A stretch of 64,000 bases of DNA, taken from contig CAWJHE010000006.1 of assembly GCA_963842455.1 (NCBI GenBank), positions 744,001 through 808,000 of the forward strand. The letters run 5' to 3'. Origin of the DNA: CAWJHE01 sp963842455. Lineage in GTDB: Bacteria; Chloroflexota; Anaerolineae; Anaerolineales; UBA4823. The first letter of the stretch is position 1. Every line of letters starts with the position of its first letter. Of the stretch, positions 16,733 through 25,267 are shown in pieces. A program made the translations under genes and the position numbers. Below the pieces are notes generated by a model. That model did no database searches and had not been told where the DNA came from. It saw only the letters and a program-made list of their open reading frames with translations.

Positions 16733-18226
16733 ATGAAAGTCGAAGTTGTTCATGGGTTACTACAGGATTTTAAAGCCGATACACTGGTGGTTAACCTGTT
16801 CGAAGGCGTGTTAACTCCAGGTGGGGCTACCGGCGCAGTCGATCAGGCGATGAAAGGCGCTATCAGTGATTTGATTGCGGGCGGAGATTTCAGCGGTAAG
16901 GCAGGCGACACTGCTGTGCTTTATCCCCAGGGGCTTATCCCTGCCAGGCGCATCGTGCTGGTCGGTCTGGGAAAGCAAGATGATTTTGACTTGGAAGTGG
17001 CGCGTAGAGCTTCTGCGGTTGCTCTGAAGAAAGCACGCGATCTGAATGCCAGGCATGTTGCCAGTATTGTTCATGGCGCAGGCATCGGAGGATTGCAAAT
17101 GCAACCGGCTGCCCAGGCAACCGTTGAAGGTGCACTGTTAGGGTTGTATGCCTTCGCAGCGGATAAACAAAACGGGAATTCTAAAAACCAGGTTGCAAAG
17201 CTGTCCCTGGTCACATCTGCAGAGGATCAGATAGAGAAGGCTCAGTCCGGCGCTGCGATTGCCCAGATAGTGTCAGCAGGTGTTAACCTGGCGCGTGACC
17301 TGGTCAATATGCCTCCAAATGTTGCCACCCCAACCAAAATGGCCGAAACAGCCAGGGAAATTGCTGAAGCCTCGGGTATGCAGCTCACCATTGGCGACCG
17401 GGATTGGGCAGCTGAACGGAATATGGGCGCGTACCTGGCAGTTGCCAAAGGCGCTGGCGAACCGCCATATTTCATCGTCCTGGAACACAATGCCGGGCGC
17501 AGCGACCTGGATACTGTGGTGCTCGTGGGCAAAGGCATCACCTTCGATACAGGCGGCATCTCGATCAAACCGGCAGATAAAATGGGCGATATGAAATCGG
17601 ATATGGCAGGTGCAGCTGCAGTCCTGGCCGCTATGAAAGTGGTAGGTGAATTGGATCTGCCCTTGCATGTGGTGGGCATCACGCCCTGTACGGAAAATAT
17701 GCCCGACGCTTATGCCTACCATCCGGCGGATGTAATCAAGGCTAGCAACGGAAAAACCATTGAGATTATCAGCACCGATGCTGAGGGACGCATGATCCTG
17801 GCGGACGCCCTGGTTTTTGCTAGCCAATTCAAACCGAAAGCAGTCGTTGATCTGGCGACCTTAACCGGTGCGTGTGTGATTGCTCTGGGGAACAATGTGG
17901 CAGCCGGCTTGTTCTGTAACCAGGAGACATTGAGTGAGAGGCTATTGAAGAGCGGCGAGAGAACCTACGATCGCGTTTGGCCCTTACCCTTATGGGATGA
18001 TTACAAGAAGGCAATCAAATCGACCGTGGCGGATATGAAGAACAGCGGCGGTCGTTTTGGCGGGGTCGGGACCTCAGCGGTCTTCCTGCAAGAATTCACC
18101 GATTATCCCTGGGCGCATGTCGACATCGCCGGCATGGCGTTGGCTGAGAAGGCTGACGGGTATTTGCCGGTTGGTGCAACCGGATTTGGTGTGCGTTTGC
18201 TGGTAGATTTTCTGAGCAACTGGTAA
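16733..18226 (+). CDS. pepA: Leucyl aminopeptidase, M17 family
   Basis: 497 residues, normal for M17 aminopeptidases. Start ATG 16733 has the strong site GGGAGAGG. The two-metal site is complete: K267 and D272 in GKGITFDTGG, D290 in MKSDMAGAA, and D349/E351 with catalytic R353 in STDAEGRM; the second catalytic Lys is K279 (SIKPADKM). The N-terminal macro-like domain covers about 1-165. The enzyme removes N-terminal residues from peptides in the cytoplasm as a hexamer. It stands 165 bp after tex and is closed by a terminator hairpin at 18247-18273. It fits the other peptidases in the first 20 kb of the window. Confidence 0.96.
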   Translation: MKVEVVHGLLQDFKADTLVVNLFEGVLTPGGATGAVDQAMKGAISDLIAGGDFSGKAGDTAVLYPQGLIPARRIVLVGLGKQDDFDLEVARRASAVALKKARDLNARHVASIVHGAGIGGLQMQPAAQATVEGALLGLYAFAADKQNGNSKNQVAKLSLVTSAEDQIEKAQSGAAIAQIVSAGVNLARDLVNMPPNVATPTKMAETAREIAEASGMQLTIGDRDWAAERNMGAYLAVAKGAGEPPYFIVLEHNAGRSDLDTVVLVGKGITFDTGGISIKPADKMGDMKSDMAGAAAVLAAMKVVGELDLPLHVVGITPCTENMPDAYAYHPADVIKASNGKTIEIISTDAEGRMILADALVFASQFKPKAVVDLATLTGACVIALGNNVAAGLFCNQETLSERLLKSGERTYDRVWPLPLWDDYKKAIKSTVADMKNSGGRFGGVGTSAVFLQEFTDYPWAHVDIAGMALAEKADGYLPVGATGFGVRLLVDFLSNW

Positions 18227-18246
18227 AGCTTCCTTAATTCCTGAAA

Positions 18247-18282
18247 GTCCCCAGGTGAGCATTGCCTGGGGACATTTTAGTT
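18247..18282 (+). terminator. Rho-independent terminator after pepA
   Basis: Perfect 9-bp stem GTCCCCAGG (18247-18255) / CCTGGGGAC (18265-18273) with a 9-nt loop, followed by ATTTTAGTT. The T stretch is short, but the position 20 bp after the pepA stop fits. Confidence 0.75.
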
Positions 18283-18318
18283 AAAGCTTTGTGGACGATG
18301 GGTTCATCACTTTTTGCT

Positions 18319-19248
18319 TCAGGGCAGATCCCAATAGGTGATTTCTGGGATCTCAACTGAAAATCCGGGTGTCAGAAAAGAGCCAATGAATATCCCGAAT
18401 GAACCGCTGGAATAGGTGCTATCGGTTACTTCAGCCACCAATTTACCGTTGGCATACAGGCTTAATTGATCGCCAACAGCCTTGATGCCCATTCTATTGA
18501 TTTGGTCAGGTCCTTTCAGGATATGCTCACTGGTTTGCCATTCTGTCAGCATCATAAAACCTTGCCCATTCCAGATGCGGATGGCATAACGTCCGTCGCA
18601 GGTGAAGCCAAACAGGTAACCCTGAGTAGCATCTGGCGCACGGACCAATAATCCATAACGGTCGAGACCGCTGCAATCGCTGGTGGAAAAGCTGGTTTCC
18701 AGATAAACATCACTCACCAGGGCAGAGGTGATCATCCAGCCTTCATACTTGTCGTTGTTTAAGGCTGTCATCATTAAACTGCCGTCTTGCAGCCACATCT
18801 GTACATGCTCATCAGAATAGATCGGCCAGTTTGCTGAATTGGCAAAGGTGTCCTGCCAGTCAGGCTCGCCCAGACCGGCCTTGGGATCTTCACTGGCGGG
18901 CGATGGTTCCACAGTAGCTGTTGGCGCAAGCGTCGCCGAAGGTACGGGCGTCTCGCTGGGCTGTGCAGTGCGGGTGGGCTCAGGTGTGGAAGTGTTAGGT
19001 AGGGTTTCGGTCGGCGTCAGGAGACCAGTTTGGTCGCTTGCTTCAGTTGTGCTGGTTGGCAATTGGGGTCCTGGCGTCTGTGTGGGTCCGGCGATACCGG
19101 TCAACTGGGCGTTAATCGTTTCTGCTGCTGCTGTGTAAGCCGGGTTTTCAACCGCTTGTGGGGTCGAAACTGTGGCTGGCATGCTGCAGGCAGCCAGGAA
19201 TATCATCAGCGAAAAGGCAAGGCGGCGTAAAGATTTAGGCGGCATCAT
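18319..19248 (-). CDS. Secreted lipoprotein with a jelly-roll (LamG/GH16-like) C-terminal domain
   Basis: 309 residues from ATG 19248, which has GGGAGAG 5-6 nt upstream; a longer frame to 19269 lacks a site. The signal peptide SLMIFLAACS has a lipobox, so it is membrane-anchored outside the cell. Residues about 35-125 are a low-complexity Thr/Pro/Ser linker (TSTPEPTRTAQPSETPVPS). The C-terminal 180 residues read like a concanavalin-type beta-sandwich: DWQDTFANSANW, VQMWLQDGSLMM, YGLLVRAPDATQGYLFGF, YAIRIWNGQ, LYANGKLVAEVTDSTYSSG, GIFIGSFLTPGFSVEI. This is the pattern of carbohydrate-binding or DUF1080-like domains. No catalytic residues can be assigned. It is transcribed convergently to pepA. 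Confidence 0.82.
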   Translation of the reverse strand: MMPPKSLRRLAFSLMIFLAACSMPATVSTPQAVENPAYTAAAETINAQLTGIAGPTQTPGPQLPTSTTEASDQTGLLTPTETLPNTSTPEPTRTAQPSETPVPSATLAPTATVEPSPASEDPKAGLGEPDWQDTFANSANWPIYSDEHVQMWLQDGSLMMTALNNDKYEGWMITSALVSDVYLETSFSTSDCSGLDRYGLLVRAPDATQGYLFGFTCDGRYAIRIWNGQGFMMLTEWQTSEHILKGPDQINRMGIKAVGDQLSLYANGKLVAEVTDSTYSSGSFGIFIGSFLTPGFSVEIPEITYWDLP

Positions 19249-19314
19249 AACTCTCTCCCTATCCTGCATGGTCTGGCGAATATCGCCTCATAGTATAACC
19301 CAAAGTGAATCGAG

Positions 19315-20310
19315 TTACCCTTTTTCGAGCAGTCTTTCTTCATAAATTCTGCGTACCGTGGTCTCAATATCCGGTTCACGCACTTCCAGGTCGCGGAGGC
19401 GAAATTTTTCTGATAACCTGCCGATCAATTCCGAGGCTGTAATTTCTTGCCGGTCGAACTCATAAATCACCTGTCCGCCTTCTACCTGGATTATGCTGGC
19501 TCCTGCGATGCTGGCATCCTGGTATGGCTCGGAGAACTGCACAATCAATTGGCGTTTACCCCCAAAACGTTCTCGCAAAAGCCCTAAATCGCCGTCATAC
19601 AGCAATTTGCCCTGATCGATAATCATCACCCGCTCACACAGTTTTTCTACATCTGTCAGATCGTGTGTGGTCAGGATAACGGTGACCCCACGCTCCCGGT
19701 TGATGTGCAGGACAAATTGGCGGATGCGTTCCTTGGCGACCACATCCAGGCCAATGGTTGGCTCATCCAGGAACAGTAATTGGGGGTCGTGCAGCAAGGC
19801 GGCGCACAGGTCGGCGCGCATACGTTGGCCCAGGGAAAGCGAGCGTACCGGTGTGTTCAGGAATGAATCCAGCTCGAGCAAGCTGCGAAATTCTTTCAGG
19901 TTCTTCTGAAAACGCTGGGTTGGAATGCGATAGAGTTGCTGGATCAAATCCAGGGACTCGATCACCGGTAAATCCCACCAGAGGGTGGTGCGCTGTCCGA
20001 AAACTGCGCCGATCCTGGAAACGTACCTCTGGCGGTCTTTCCAGGGGATAAAATCTTGCACGCGAATTTCGCCTGCAGTCGGAACCAGTAAGCCGGTCAG
20101 CATCTTAATGGTAGTGGATTTCCCAGCGCCGTTGGGTCCCAGGTAACCAACTAACTCACCTTTGCCTACCTTGAAGGAGATGCCATCTACGGCGCGGATG
20201 GTGGTGTAGTGGCGGTTGAACAGGTTACGCAAGGTAGCCAACCGGCCTCGCCGGTGAATGGGTTGCTGGAAATGTTTTTGTAAATCGGTTACGCGTATGG
20301 CGATTTCCAT
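19315..20310 (-). CDS. ABC transporter ATP-binding protein (three-gene ABC-2 exporter)
   Basis: 331 residues. Walker A GPNGAGKST (58-66), signature region SLSLGQRMRADLCAALLHDP, Walker B LLFLDEPTIGLDVVAKERI, switch His in TTHDLTD. The long N-terminus before the Walker A (FQQPIHRRGRLATLRNLF) and the 'VFGQRTTLWWDLP' Q-loop are characteristic of the subgroup that pairs with two distinct ABC-2 permeases of about 265 residues (COG4586/3694/4587 type, in which viologen exporters occur). The two permease genes lie directly upstream with 4-5 bp spacing. The C-terminal 90 residues are the accessory domain (IVQFSEPYQDASIAG...). The substrate is unknown. Confidence 0.93.
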   Translation of the reverse strand: MEIAIRVTDLQKHFQQPIHRRGRLATLRNLFNRHYTTIRAVDGISFKVGKGELVGYLGPNGAGKSTTIKMLTGLLVPTAGEIRVQDFIPWKDRQRYVSRIGAVFGQRTTLWWDLPVIESLDLIQQLYRIPTQRFQKNLKEFRSLLELDSFLNTPVRSLSLGQRMRADLCAALLHDPQLLFLDEPTIGLDVVAKERIRQFVLHINRERGVTVILTTHDLTDVEKLCERVMIIDQGKLLYDGDLGLLRERFGGKRQLIVQFSEPYQDASIAGASIIQVEGGQVIYEFDRQEITASELIGRLSEKFRLRDLEVREPDIETTVRRIYEERLLEKG

Positions 20311-20315
20311 TGGGT

Positions 20316-21122
20316 TTAACTGCCTGTACTTTGATAATGTTTCATGCCAAATTGCCAGAAAAGCTGGCCTACCACCAGCATACCCAGACCGGCTGCTGGC
20401 GCTAAAAGATAAGAGAACTCGGGGAAGTTCAACGGATCGGGCAAGTCAAGGATAAATAAAGCGGGATAGTAGTTCAGGAAGATGGCTGGGATAATAAAGG
20501 TAAAGAGATTGCGCAGCCAGTCATCGTAGATATGCATGGGGTAGGAGCTCATCTCGGCGCCTCCATATGTAAAAATGTTGATGACTTCGATGGACTCCAC
20601 TGTCCAGAATGTGATGCCCGAGCCGATCATAAAGAATCCACCGAAGAAGGCAACCTGGCAGACCAGAACGACCGGCAAGTACATCATTTTTACCCAGGTC
20701 CACTGAATGTCCAGACTGTTGACGGCAAAAACCAGCACGGCCAGCCCCTGCAGGATGCGTCCCATGCGGCGCAGCATAAATTCTGAGCCGAAGACCTGGA
20801 TCCACACCGGCACAGGCCGTAACAGTATCTGGTCGAATGAACCGAGGCGGACCTGCATGCCGAAATTTTGGGGGTCGTAGCCACTAAACAGCATATCCAT
20901 GATGCCGAAGGAAGTCTCCACCATGCCGTACAGAAAGGCTACCTGAGCCAAATTCCAGCCGCCAATCCCTTCAAACTTTTGGACAACCAGGGCGATGGTC
21001 AGAAAACCGATGCCGGCGATAAAAGCGGTTGAAACAACTTCCAGAAAAAATGAAAACCGATATTGCATTTGACCGCGGATACGGATGCTGATCAGGTGCA
21101 GGTATAGCTGAAAATAACGCAT
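20316..21122 (-). CDS. ABC-2 type permease, second subunit
   Basis: 268 residues with six likely membrane helices: about 22-45 (FSFFLEVVSTAFIAGIGFLTI), 58-78, 105-135 (GRILQGLAVLVFAVNSLD), 140-170 (LPVVLVCQVAFFGGFFMIG), 200-235 and 240-260. The motif LGSFDQILLRPVPVWIQVFGSEF marks the permease family that partners with the ATPase downstream (COG3694-like). It is 5 bp from the ATPase gene and 4 bp from the other permease gene, so the three make one exporter operon. The heterodimeric permease organisation distinguishes it from the two-gene exporter at 10.9-12.8 kb. Confidence 0.9.
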   Translation of the reverse strand: MRYFQLYLHLISIRIRGQMQYRFSFFLEVVSTAFIAGIGFLTIALVVQKFEGIGGWNLAQVAFLYGMVETSFGIMDMLFSGYDPQNFGMQVRLGSFDQILLRPVPVWIQVFGSEFMLRRMGRILQGLAVLVFAVNSLDIQWTWVKMMYLPVVLVCQVAFFGGFFMIGSGITFWTVESIEVINIFTYGGAEMSSYPMHIYDDWLRNLFTFIIPAIFLNYYPALFILDLPDPLNFPEFSYLLAPAAGLGMLVVGQLFWQFGMKHYQSTGS

Positions 21123-21126
21123 CTGG

Positions 21127-21924
21127 TTAGCCTCCCTGGATCACCAGGCGTTTGATGCCAGCCCTGAGCACCCACTGTCCTATCAGGTACAGGACCAGCG
21201 CCCAGGCAGCCTGCCCGAAAAGCGTGCGTGCAATCTGAGCTCCATCCTGTGCGCCTAAGTAAACCTCCACGATGGAATTCACCATATGGGGAAAAGGTGT
21301 GAGGTAACATAATTGGACGAACCAATCCGGAAAATAACGCAAGGGCATCAGAAAGCCGGATAGGAACAGGCTCAGAGAGACAGCCATGCGACTGACGCCG
21401 ATGGCGTTCGGCGTCCAAAAGGCAGCCAGGTTGAACAGGAAACGCCAGTTGAAACTGACCAACCAGGCCAGCATTAATGCCAGGATCAAGGCCAGCCATT
21501 GTCCAGGTTGAGAGGGAAAACTCAGGTCAAAAATGAAAGCATAAAAGAAGATGACTGGCAAACCGCGCGCCAGCAGAGCGATCAGGGCGCGCCCGAAATC
21601 TTGGGCTAGCCAATAAGTGTAATAATCCACCGGCTTGAGCAAGTCGGAGCCCACCTGGCCAGTGTAGATGGTGCGCATCAGCTCTTGCCAGCTAAACAAG
21701 GCCAGGCAGGCGATCAAGGCCTGGCTGATGCCAGTGAAGGTAATGCCATCTTGAAGACTATAACCGGCGACTTGCTGTTGCGCTCCATACAAGGCTGTAA
21801 TCAATGCGGCTCTCAGAATGCCGAAAAACAAATTTGTCGCCAGCCCAGCCAGCGTGGCGGCGCGGTAGGAGAACTGCCTTTGGATCGAAAGCCTGGTAAC
21901 CTGCCAGAAGATGGAAGATGTCAT
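21127..21924 (-). CDS. ABC-2 type permease, first subunit
   Basis: 265 residues with six hydrophobic segments starting at about residue 22 (AATLAGLATNLFFGILRAAL). Typical family text is SWQELMRTIYTGQVGSDLLKPVDYYTYWLAQDFGRAL, the cytoplasmic loop that contacts the ATPase, and FWTPNAIGVSRMAVSLSLFLSGFLMPLRYFPDWF near the end. This is the COG4587-like partner of the permease that follows by 4 bp. It is the first gene of the exporter operon and is divergent from the zinc-ribbon gene over about 140 bp. No substrate is suggested by the context. Confidence 0.9.
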   Translation of the reverse strand: MTSSIFWQVTRLSIQRQFSYRAATLAGLATNLFFGILRAALITALYGAQQQVAGYSLQDGITFTGISQALIACLALFSWQELMRTIYTGQVGSDLLKPVDYYTYWLAQDFGRALIALLARGLPVIFFYAFIFDLSFPSQPGQWLALILALMLAWLVSFNWRFLFNLAAFWTPNAIGVSRMAVSLSLFLSGFLMPLRYFPDWFVQLCYLTPFPHMVNSIVEVYLGAQDGAQIARTLFGQAAWALVLYLIGQWVLRAGIKRLVIQGG

Positions 21925-22007
21925 GCTGTGAACCCTGTCCGAATTCGAAGTTTAACCTGCAGACAGTGATGTGTCAAATAACTGGGATGGATTGTGTATT
22001 ACTTCTA

Positions 22008-22036
22008 TTGACCTTTGGATACCAAACCGTTAGAAT
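22008..22036 (+). promoter_or_regulatory. Sigma70-type promoter for the zinc-ribbon gene
   Basis: TTGACC (22008-22013), a 17-bp spacer and TAGAAT (22031-22036), with a start predicted near 22043 and AGAGG before the ATG at 22068. One of the best consensus matches in the window. Confidence 0.65.
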
Positions 22037-22067
22037 AAAATAAAACAAAAGGTTCAGAGGTAAGTGT

Positions 22068-22292
22068 ATGCCGATTTATGAATATATTTGCCAGGATTGC
22101 GAAAAAAAATTTGAAGTTATGCGCACCTTCAAGGATGCTGATGCTCCAGTGGCCTGCGAAAAGTGTCACAGCTTGCATACCTCACGTCTGCTTTCTATGT
22201 TTGTTGCACAGAGCGGTGGCAGGTCTGTAGCCGGCTCTGGCAGCTCTTGTTCTTCATGTTCCGGTGGTTCTTGTTCCACCTGCCGGAATTAG
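22068..22292 (+). CDS. FmdB-family zinc ribbon protein
   Basis: 74 residues. MPIYEYICQDCEKKFEV followed by ACEKCHS is the FmdB/CxxC zinc-ribbon signature: two Cys-x2-Cys pairs about 20 residues apart binding one zinc. The tail (about 50-74) is made almost only of Ser, Gly and Cys (SSCSSCSGGSCSTC), common in this family and of unknown role, perhaps additional metal binding. Members are named after a putative formamidase regulator, but no general function is established. Start ATG 22068 with AGAGG upstream. The next gene follows at 28 bp. Confidence 0.9.
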   Translation: MPIYEYICQDCEKKFEVMRTFKDADAPVACEKCHSLHTSRLLSMFVAQSGGRSVAGSGSSCSSCSGGSCSTCRN

Positions 22293-22320
22293 GATGGTCT
22301 AGCCAGGTTCAGGATATTGC

Positions 22321-22836
22321 ATGGAAAAAGTTGAATTAATTTTGAAGGTCTTTCCAACCCCTGATCAGGCGCAAGGTTTATTAAAGCTTGTCCAGGACCA
22401 GGAAGATGAGCATAAGCTGCGCCTGGTTGACCTGGCTGTTTTAGAGCGCAGCCAAGAGGGAGTAGCCCGGATCATTGAGACCAGGGAGATCAAGGGTGCA
22501 AAGGGCGCCTTGCTGGGGGCTTTGGCAGGCGGCTTACTGGGATTATTTGCCGGTCCAGCCGGCGTGTTGCTTGGGGCGGCTGCTGGCGCAGCGGCCGGGG
22601 GAATCGCTGCTTACCGGTTGGATTTTGGTTTTTCAGACCAGTTCCTGAAAGATATTAACCAGGCTTTACAGCCGGGGACCTCCGCAATTCTGATCCTGGT
22701 GGAAAATCCATGGGTGGAGCATTTATTGGATGTGATCGAACCCGTGCCGGGGAAAACCTTCCGACATGCTGTGCGTTCTCAGTTGATCGAGCAGCTAAAA
22801 AAGACGTTCGAAGAAAGAACAGATCACACGGACTGA
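22321..22836 (+). CDS. DUF1269-like protein with glycine-zipper membrane segment
   Basis: 171 residues. The middle (about 58-100) is a long Gly/Ala-rich hydrophobic stretch (GALLGALAGGLLGLFAGPAG, then LLGAAAGAAAGGIAAYRL), a glycine-zipper hairpin as in the DUF1269 membrane proteins. The N-terminal 55 residues (VELILKVFPTPDQAQGLLKLV) and the C-terminal part (FSDQFLKDINQALQPGTSAILILVE) match the general DUF1269 layout of two alpha/beta halves around the membrane hairpin. There is no known function; the family is sometimes linked to stress or membrane integrity. It lies 28 bp after the zinc-ribbon gene, and the convergent gene ends 22 bp away. Confidence 0.78.
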   Translation: MEKVELILKVFPTPDQAQGLLKLVQDQEDEHKLRLVDLAVLERSQEGVARIIETREIKGAKGALLGALAGGLLGLFAGPAGVLLGAAAGAAAGGIAAYRLDFGFSDQFLKDINQALQPGTSAILILVENPWVEHLLDVIEPVPGKTFRHAVRSQLIEQLKKTFEERTDHTD

Positions 22837-22858
22837 AACCTGGTAATTGGGCTAACCG

Positions 22859-24020
22859 TTAGGTAAAAAACTGATCGTACAGCGCAGAAATTTGCGCGAT
22901 CATCTTTTGCAGGTCAAACTCTTGTATGACTCGTTCACGCCCTCGCTGCCCGAGGGCTTTTCTTAACTCAGGATGATGAACCAGTTGTTCACACACCTCA
23001 GCTATCCCATCCATCTCTCCGGGCTGGAAGATGTAGCCATTCACCCCGTTCTGGATGATTTCCTGTACACCATCGGCTGAATAGGCCAGGACGGGTAATC
23101 TCATACACATGGCCTGAACAATGGCACGCGGCAAACCTTCCCATAATGAGGTGTGCACAAAAATGTCCATGCAAGCCAGTAAAGATGGGATATCGCGGCG
23201 CAAACCGGTCAGAATGGTACGGTCTCTTAGACCTGTCAGCTGCAGCTGCTCTTCCACCTGCTCACGCAAAGGTCCATCGCCGACCATCAGGAAGAAAACA
23301 TCCTTCTCCTTCTGTCCAATTCGTTTAGCGACCCTGATCCAATCTAGTGGATTCTTCTGGGGAGAAAAGCGACCTACAAACCCAATGACCAGCGCTTGCT
23401 CGGGGATGCCCAAAGATTGGCGGAGTTTGCTGCGATCGAAGAGACTGGCGTCGAATTGTTCGATGGGAATAGCGCTGCGGATCAGGTGATATTGTTCCGG
23501 GCGACCGATGCCGGCCTGCAAGCCTTTTTCGATATCCTTCTGGCTTACAGCTACCAAAGCCTGGGTATATCGAGCCATCCAGCGCTCCAGCAGGATATAG
23601 GTTTTACGCAGCCAGGGAGACATAAAGTCATGGAAGCTCCAGCCATGCACGGTGTGGATGATCACCGGCGTTCCGGCGAGACGACCAGCCAGGCGTCCCA
23701 GGATGCCGGCTTTCGAGCTGTGGGTATGCAGCACCTGGCAAGGCTCGCGCCGCAACAACCGGTAAAGCTTGATCAAAGCCAGCAGATCTTTGAGCGGGCT
23801 GACCTGGCGCACAAGTTCGGGAAGTATCGTTAAGGCGTATGCCTTGCTGGCGCGCTTCTTCGATCAGGCTGCCTTCTCTGCCGGTTTGCGCACCGCTGAC
23901 CACCAGTACAGAATAACGCGTTGGAGGCAATAACGCCGCCGTAAACAGGGTGTTTTCCTGTGCACCGCCTACGATCAAGCGGGTGATCAGGTGGATGACC
24001 GGAATGGGAGTCGTGTTCAT
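22859..24020 (-). CDS. Glycosyltransferase family 4, split by a +1 frameshift near 23831
   Basis: GT4 (GT-B) glycosyltransferase, 386 residues when one base is skipped. The first frame starts with ATG 24020, overlapping the previous stop (ATGA), and reads the donor-side opening IPVIHLITRLIVGGAQENTL down to EEARQQGIRL. The family pattern then continues one base later (TILPELVRQVSPLKDLLALI) and runs to 22859. The switch lies near CTTAACG (about 23831). The rest is complete: LHTHSSKAGILGR, IGFVGRFSPQKNPL, the E-x7-E motif SLWEGLPRAIVQAM, and DGVQEIIQNGVNGYIFQPGE. Without correction, translation would stop at 23628 or restart at an internal GTG near 23812, losing the first Rossmann strand. It pairs with the upstream GT4 gene in a surface-glycan locus. 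It is either a sequence error or a broken gene. Confidence 0.8.
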
Positions 24021-25150
24021 ACAGCACCGACCTGGTGGTAACAGGCCAAAGTCTGTTCGGCGCATCTTCGCCAGGTGAATTGCTGAGCCCATATGTGGGC
24101 TTTTCTGGTGAGCTCTTCACGCAGGGATTCTGTGGTCAGGAGTGAATGAAGCGCCTCAGATACAGCCTGTGGATCCCTTGGGTCTACCAATAAACCATTC
24201 TCACCAACTACTTCAGGCAAGGCTGTACAATCTGAGGCGATGACCGGGGTGCCGCTGGCCATGGCTTCCAGGACGGGCAGACCAAAACCTTCATAATAAG
24301 ATAGCAGCACGAATGCGTCTGCCATCTGGTACAGGGCAGGCAGGTCGTCATCGTCTACATAGTCAAGGAAGTGGACCTGATTCATCAATCCCAGTTTTTC
24401 CACCAGCTTTTGCGGTTCGCGGTAATCAGCATAAGCTTTGCCGGCAATCACCAGGCGCTGCGACAGGCGACTCGTATTTTGGAAAAGAGCAAAAGCCTGG
24501 ATTAAGTTGATTAAGTTCTTGTGCGGCCGGCGTTCTCCCACGGTGAGCAGGTATTGTTCTGGCAGGCAATACCGCTTACGTACTTGCTCTAGCTCCTGGG
24601 GGTGGCATTTTCTAAAAAAGCGTTCATCGACTCCTAAAGGAATGACGTGGATTTTCTGGGCTTCTATTTTCATTCGTTGTGTCAAGTCCAGGGCTGTGAA
24701 TTGAGAATCGACGATCACCGCCTGGGCACGCCGGGCTGCATGTAGTAGCATGGTTTTCATCATAGTGGATTTCAGGCGAGCTGCCCCCAGGAGAAAACTC
24801 GCCTGGCTGATATATTTCAGATCGTGGATGGTGAGCACAACTTTTCCTGGAGTGAACCAGGGCAGATCGAAGTGCGGGTAATGCAGCAGGTCGGAAGAAT
24901 TTTGGTGCAGCATGAGAGGCAGAGTCCATTGAGCGCGCCAATCCATGTGGCGTAATGGGATAGGGCTGATTTGCACTTGACCGCCGTTAAGTGACCATAC
25001 CGCGTGATCATCCGGCAGCCCGTTCTGCACCCAGGCCTGCAATTGGTCTGCGTACAAAACTTCCCGCATACCACCGAGTAAACCGATCAGGTAACGGCCG
25101 ATGCCGGTCATTTGGGGCAAGATCAGGCGGGCATCGATGGTGACACGCAA
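24017..25150 (-). CDS. Glycosyltransferase family 4 (mannosyltransferase-like)
   Basis: 377-residue GT4 enzyme. MRVTIDARLILPQMTGIGRYLIGLL is the typical opening of mannosyltransferase-like GT4 proteins. YLLTVGERRPHKNLINLIQAF starts the C-terminal nucleotide-sugar domain (about 205), and the catalytic E-x7-E motif is YEGFGLPVLEAMASGTPVI (about 287-305), followed by TALPEVVGENGLLVDPRD. The donor is probably GDP-mannose or another NDP-sugar; the exact acceptor is unknown. It is the first gene of a two-GT operon, its stop overlapping the next start, and is divergent from the flippase gene over 117 bp. It acts on the cytoplasmic face in building a lipid-linked oligosaccharide. Confidence 0.92.
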   Translation of the reverse strand: MRVTIDARLILPQMTGIGRYLIGLLGGMREVLYADQLQAWVQNGLPDDHAVWSLNGGQVQISPIPLRHMDWRAQWTLPLMLHQNSSDLLHYPHFDLPWFTPGKVVLTIHDLKYISQASFLLGAARLKSTMMKTMLLHAARRAQAVIVDSQFTALDLTQRMKIEAQKIHVIPLGVDERFFRKCHPQELEQVRKRYCLPEQYLLTVGERRPHKNLINLIQAFALFQNTSRLSQRLVIAGKAYADYREPQKLVEKLGLMNQVHFLDYVDDDDLPALYQMADAFVLLSYYEGFGLPVLEAMASGTPVIASDCTALPEVVGENGLLVDPRDPQAVSEALHSLLTTESLREELTRKAHIWAQQFTWRRCAEQTLACYHQVGAV

Positions 25151-25267
25151 ATTTAACTCCTCCTATTAAGCCTGACCATGAGTATACCACCGGCAGTTGA
25201 TGATCTGCGCTGTAGAAAACGGCCTGGCATGCTATACTTTGATCAAGTCCCGGGAAAGAAAATTTGG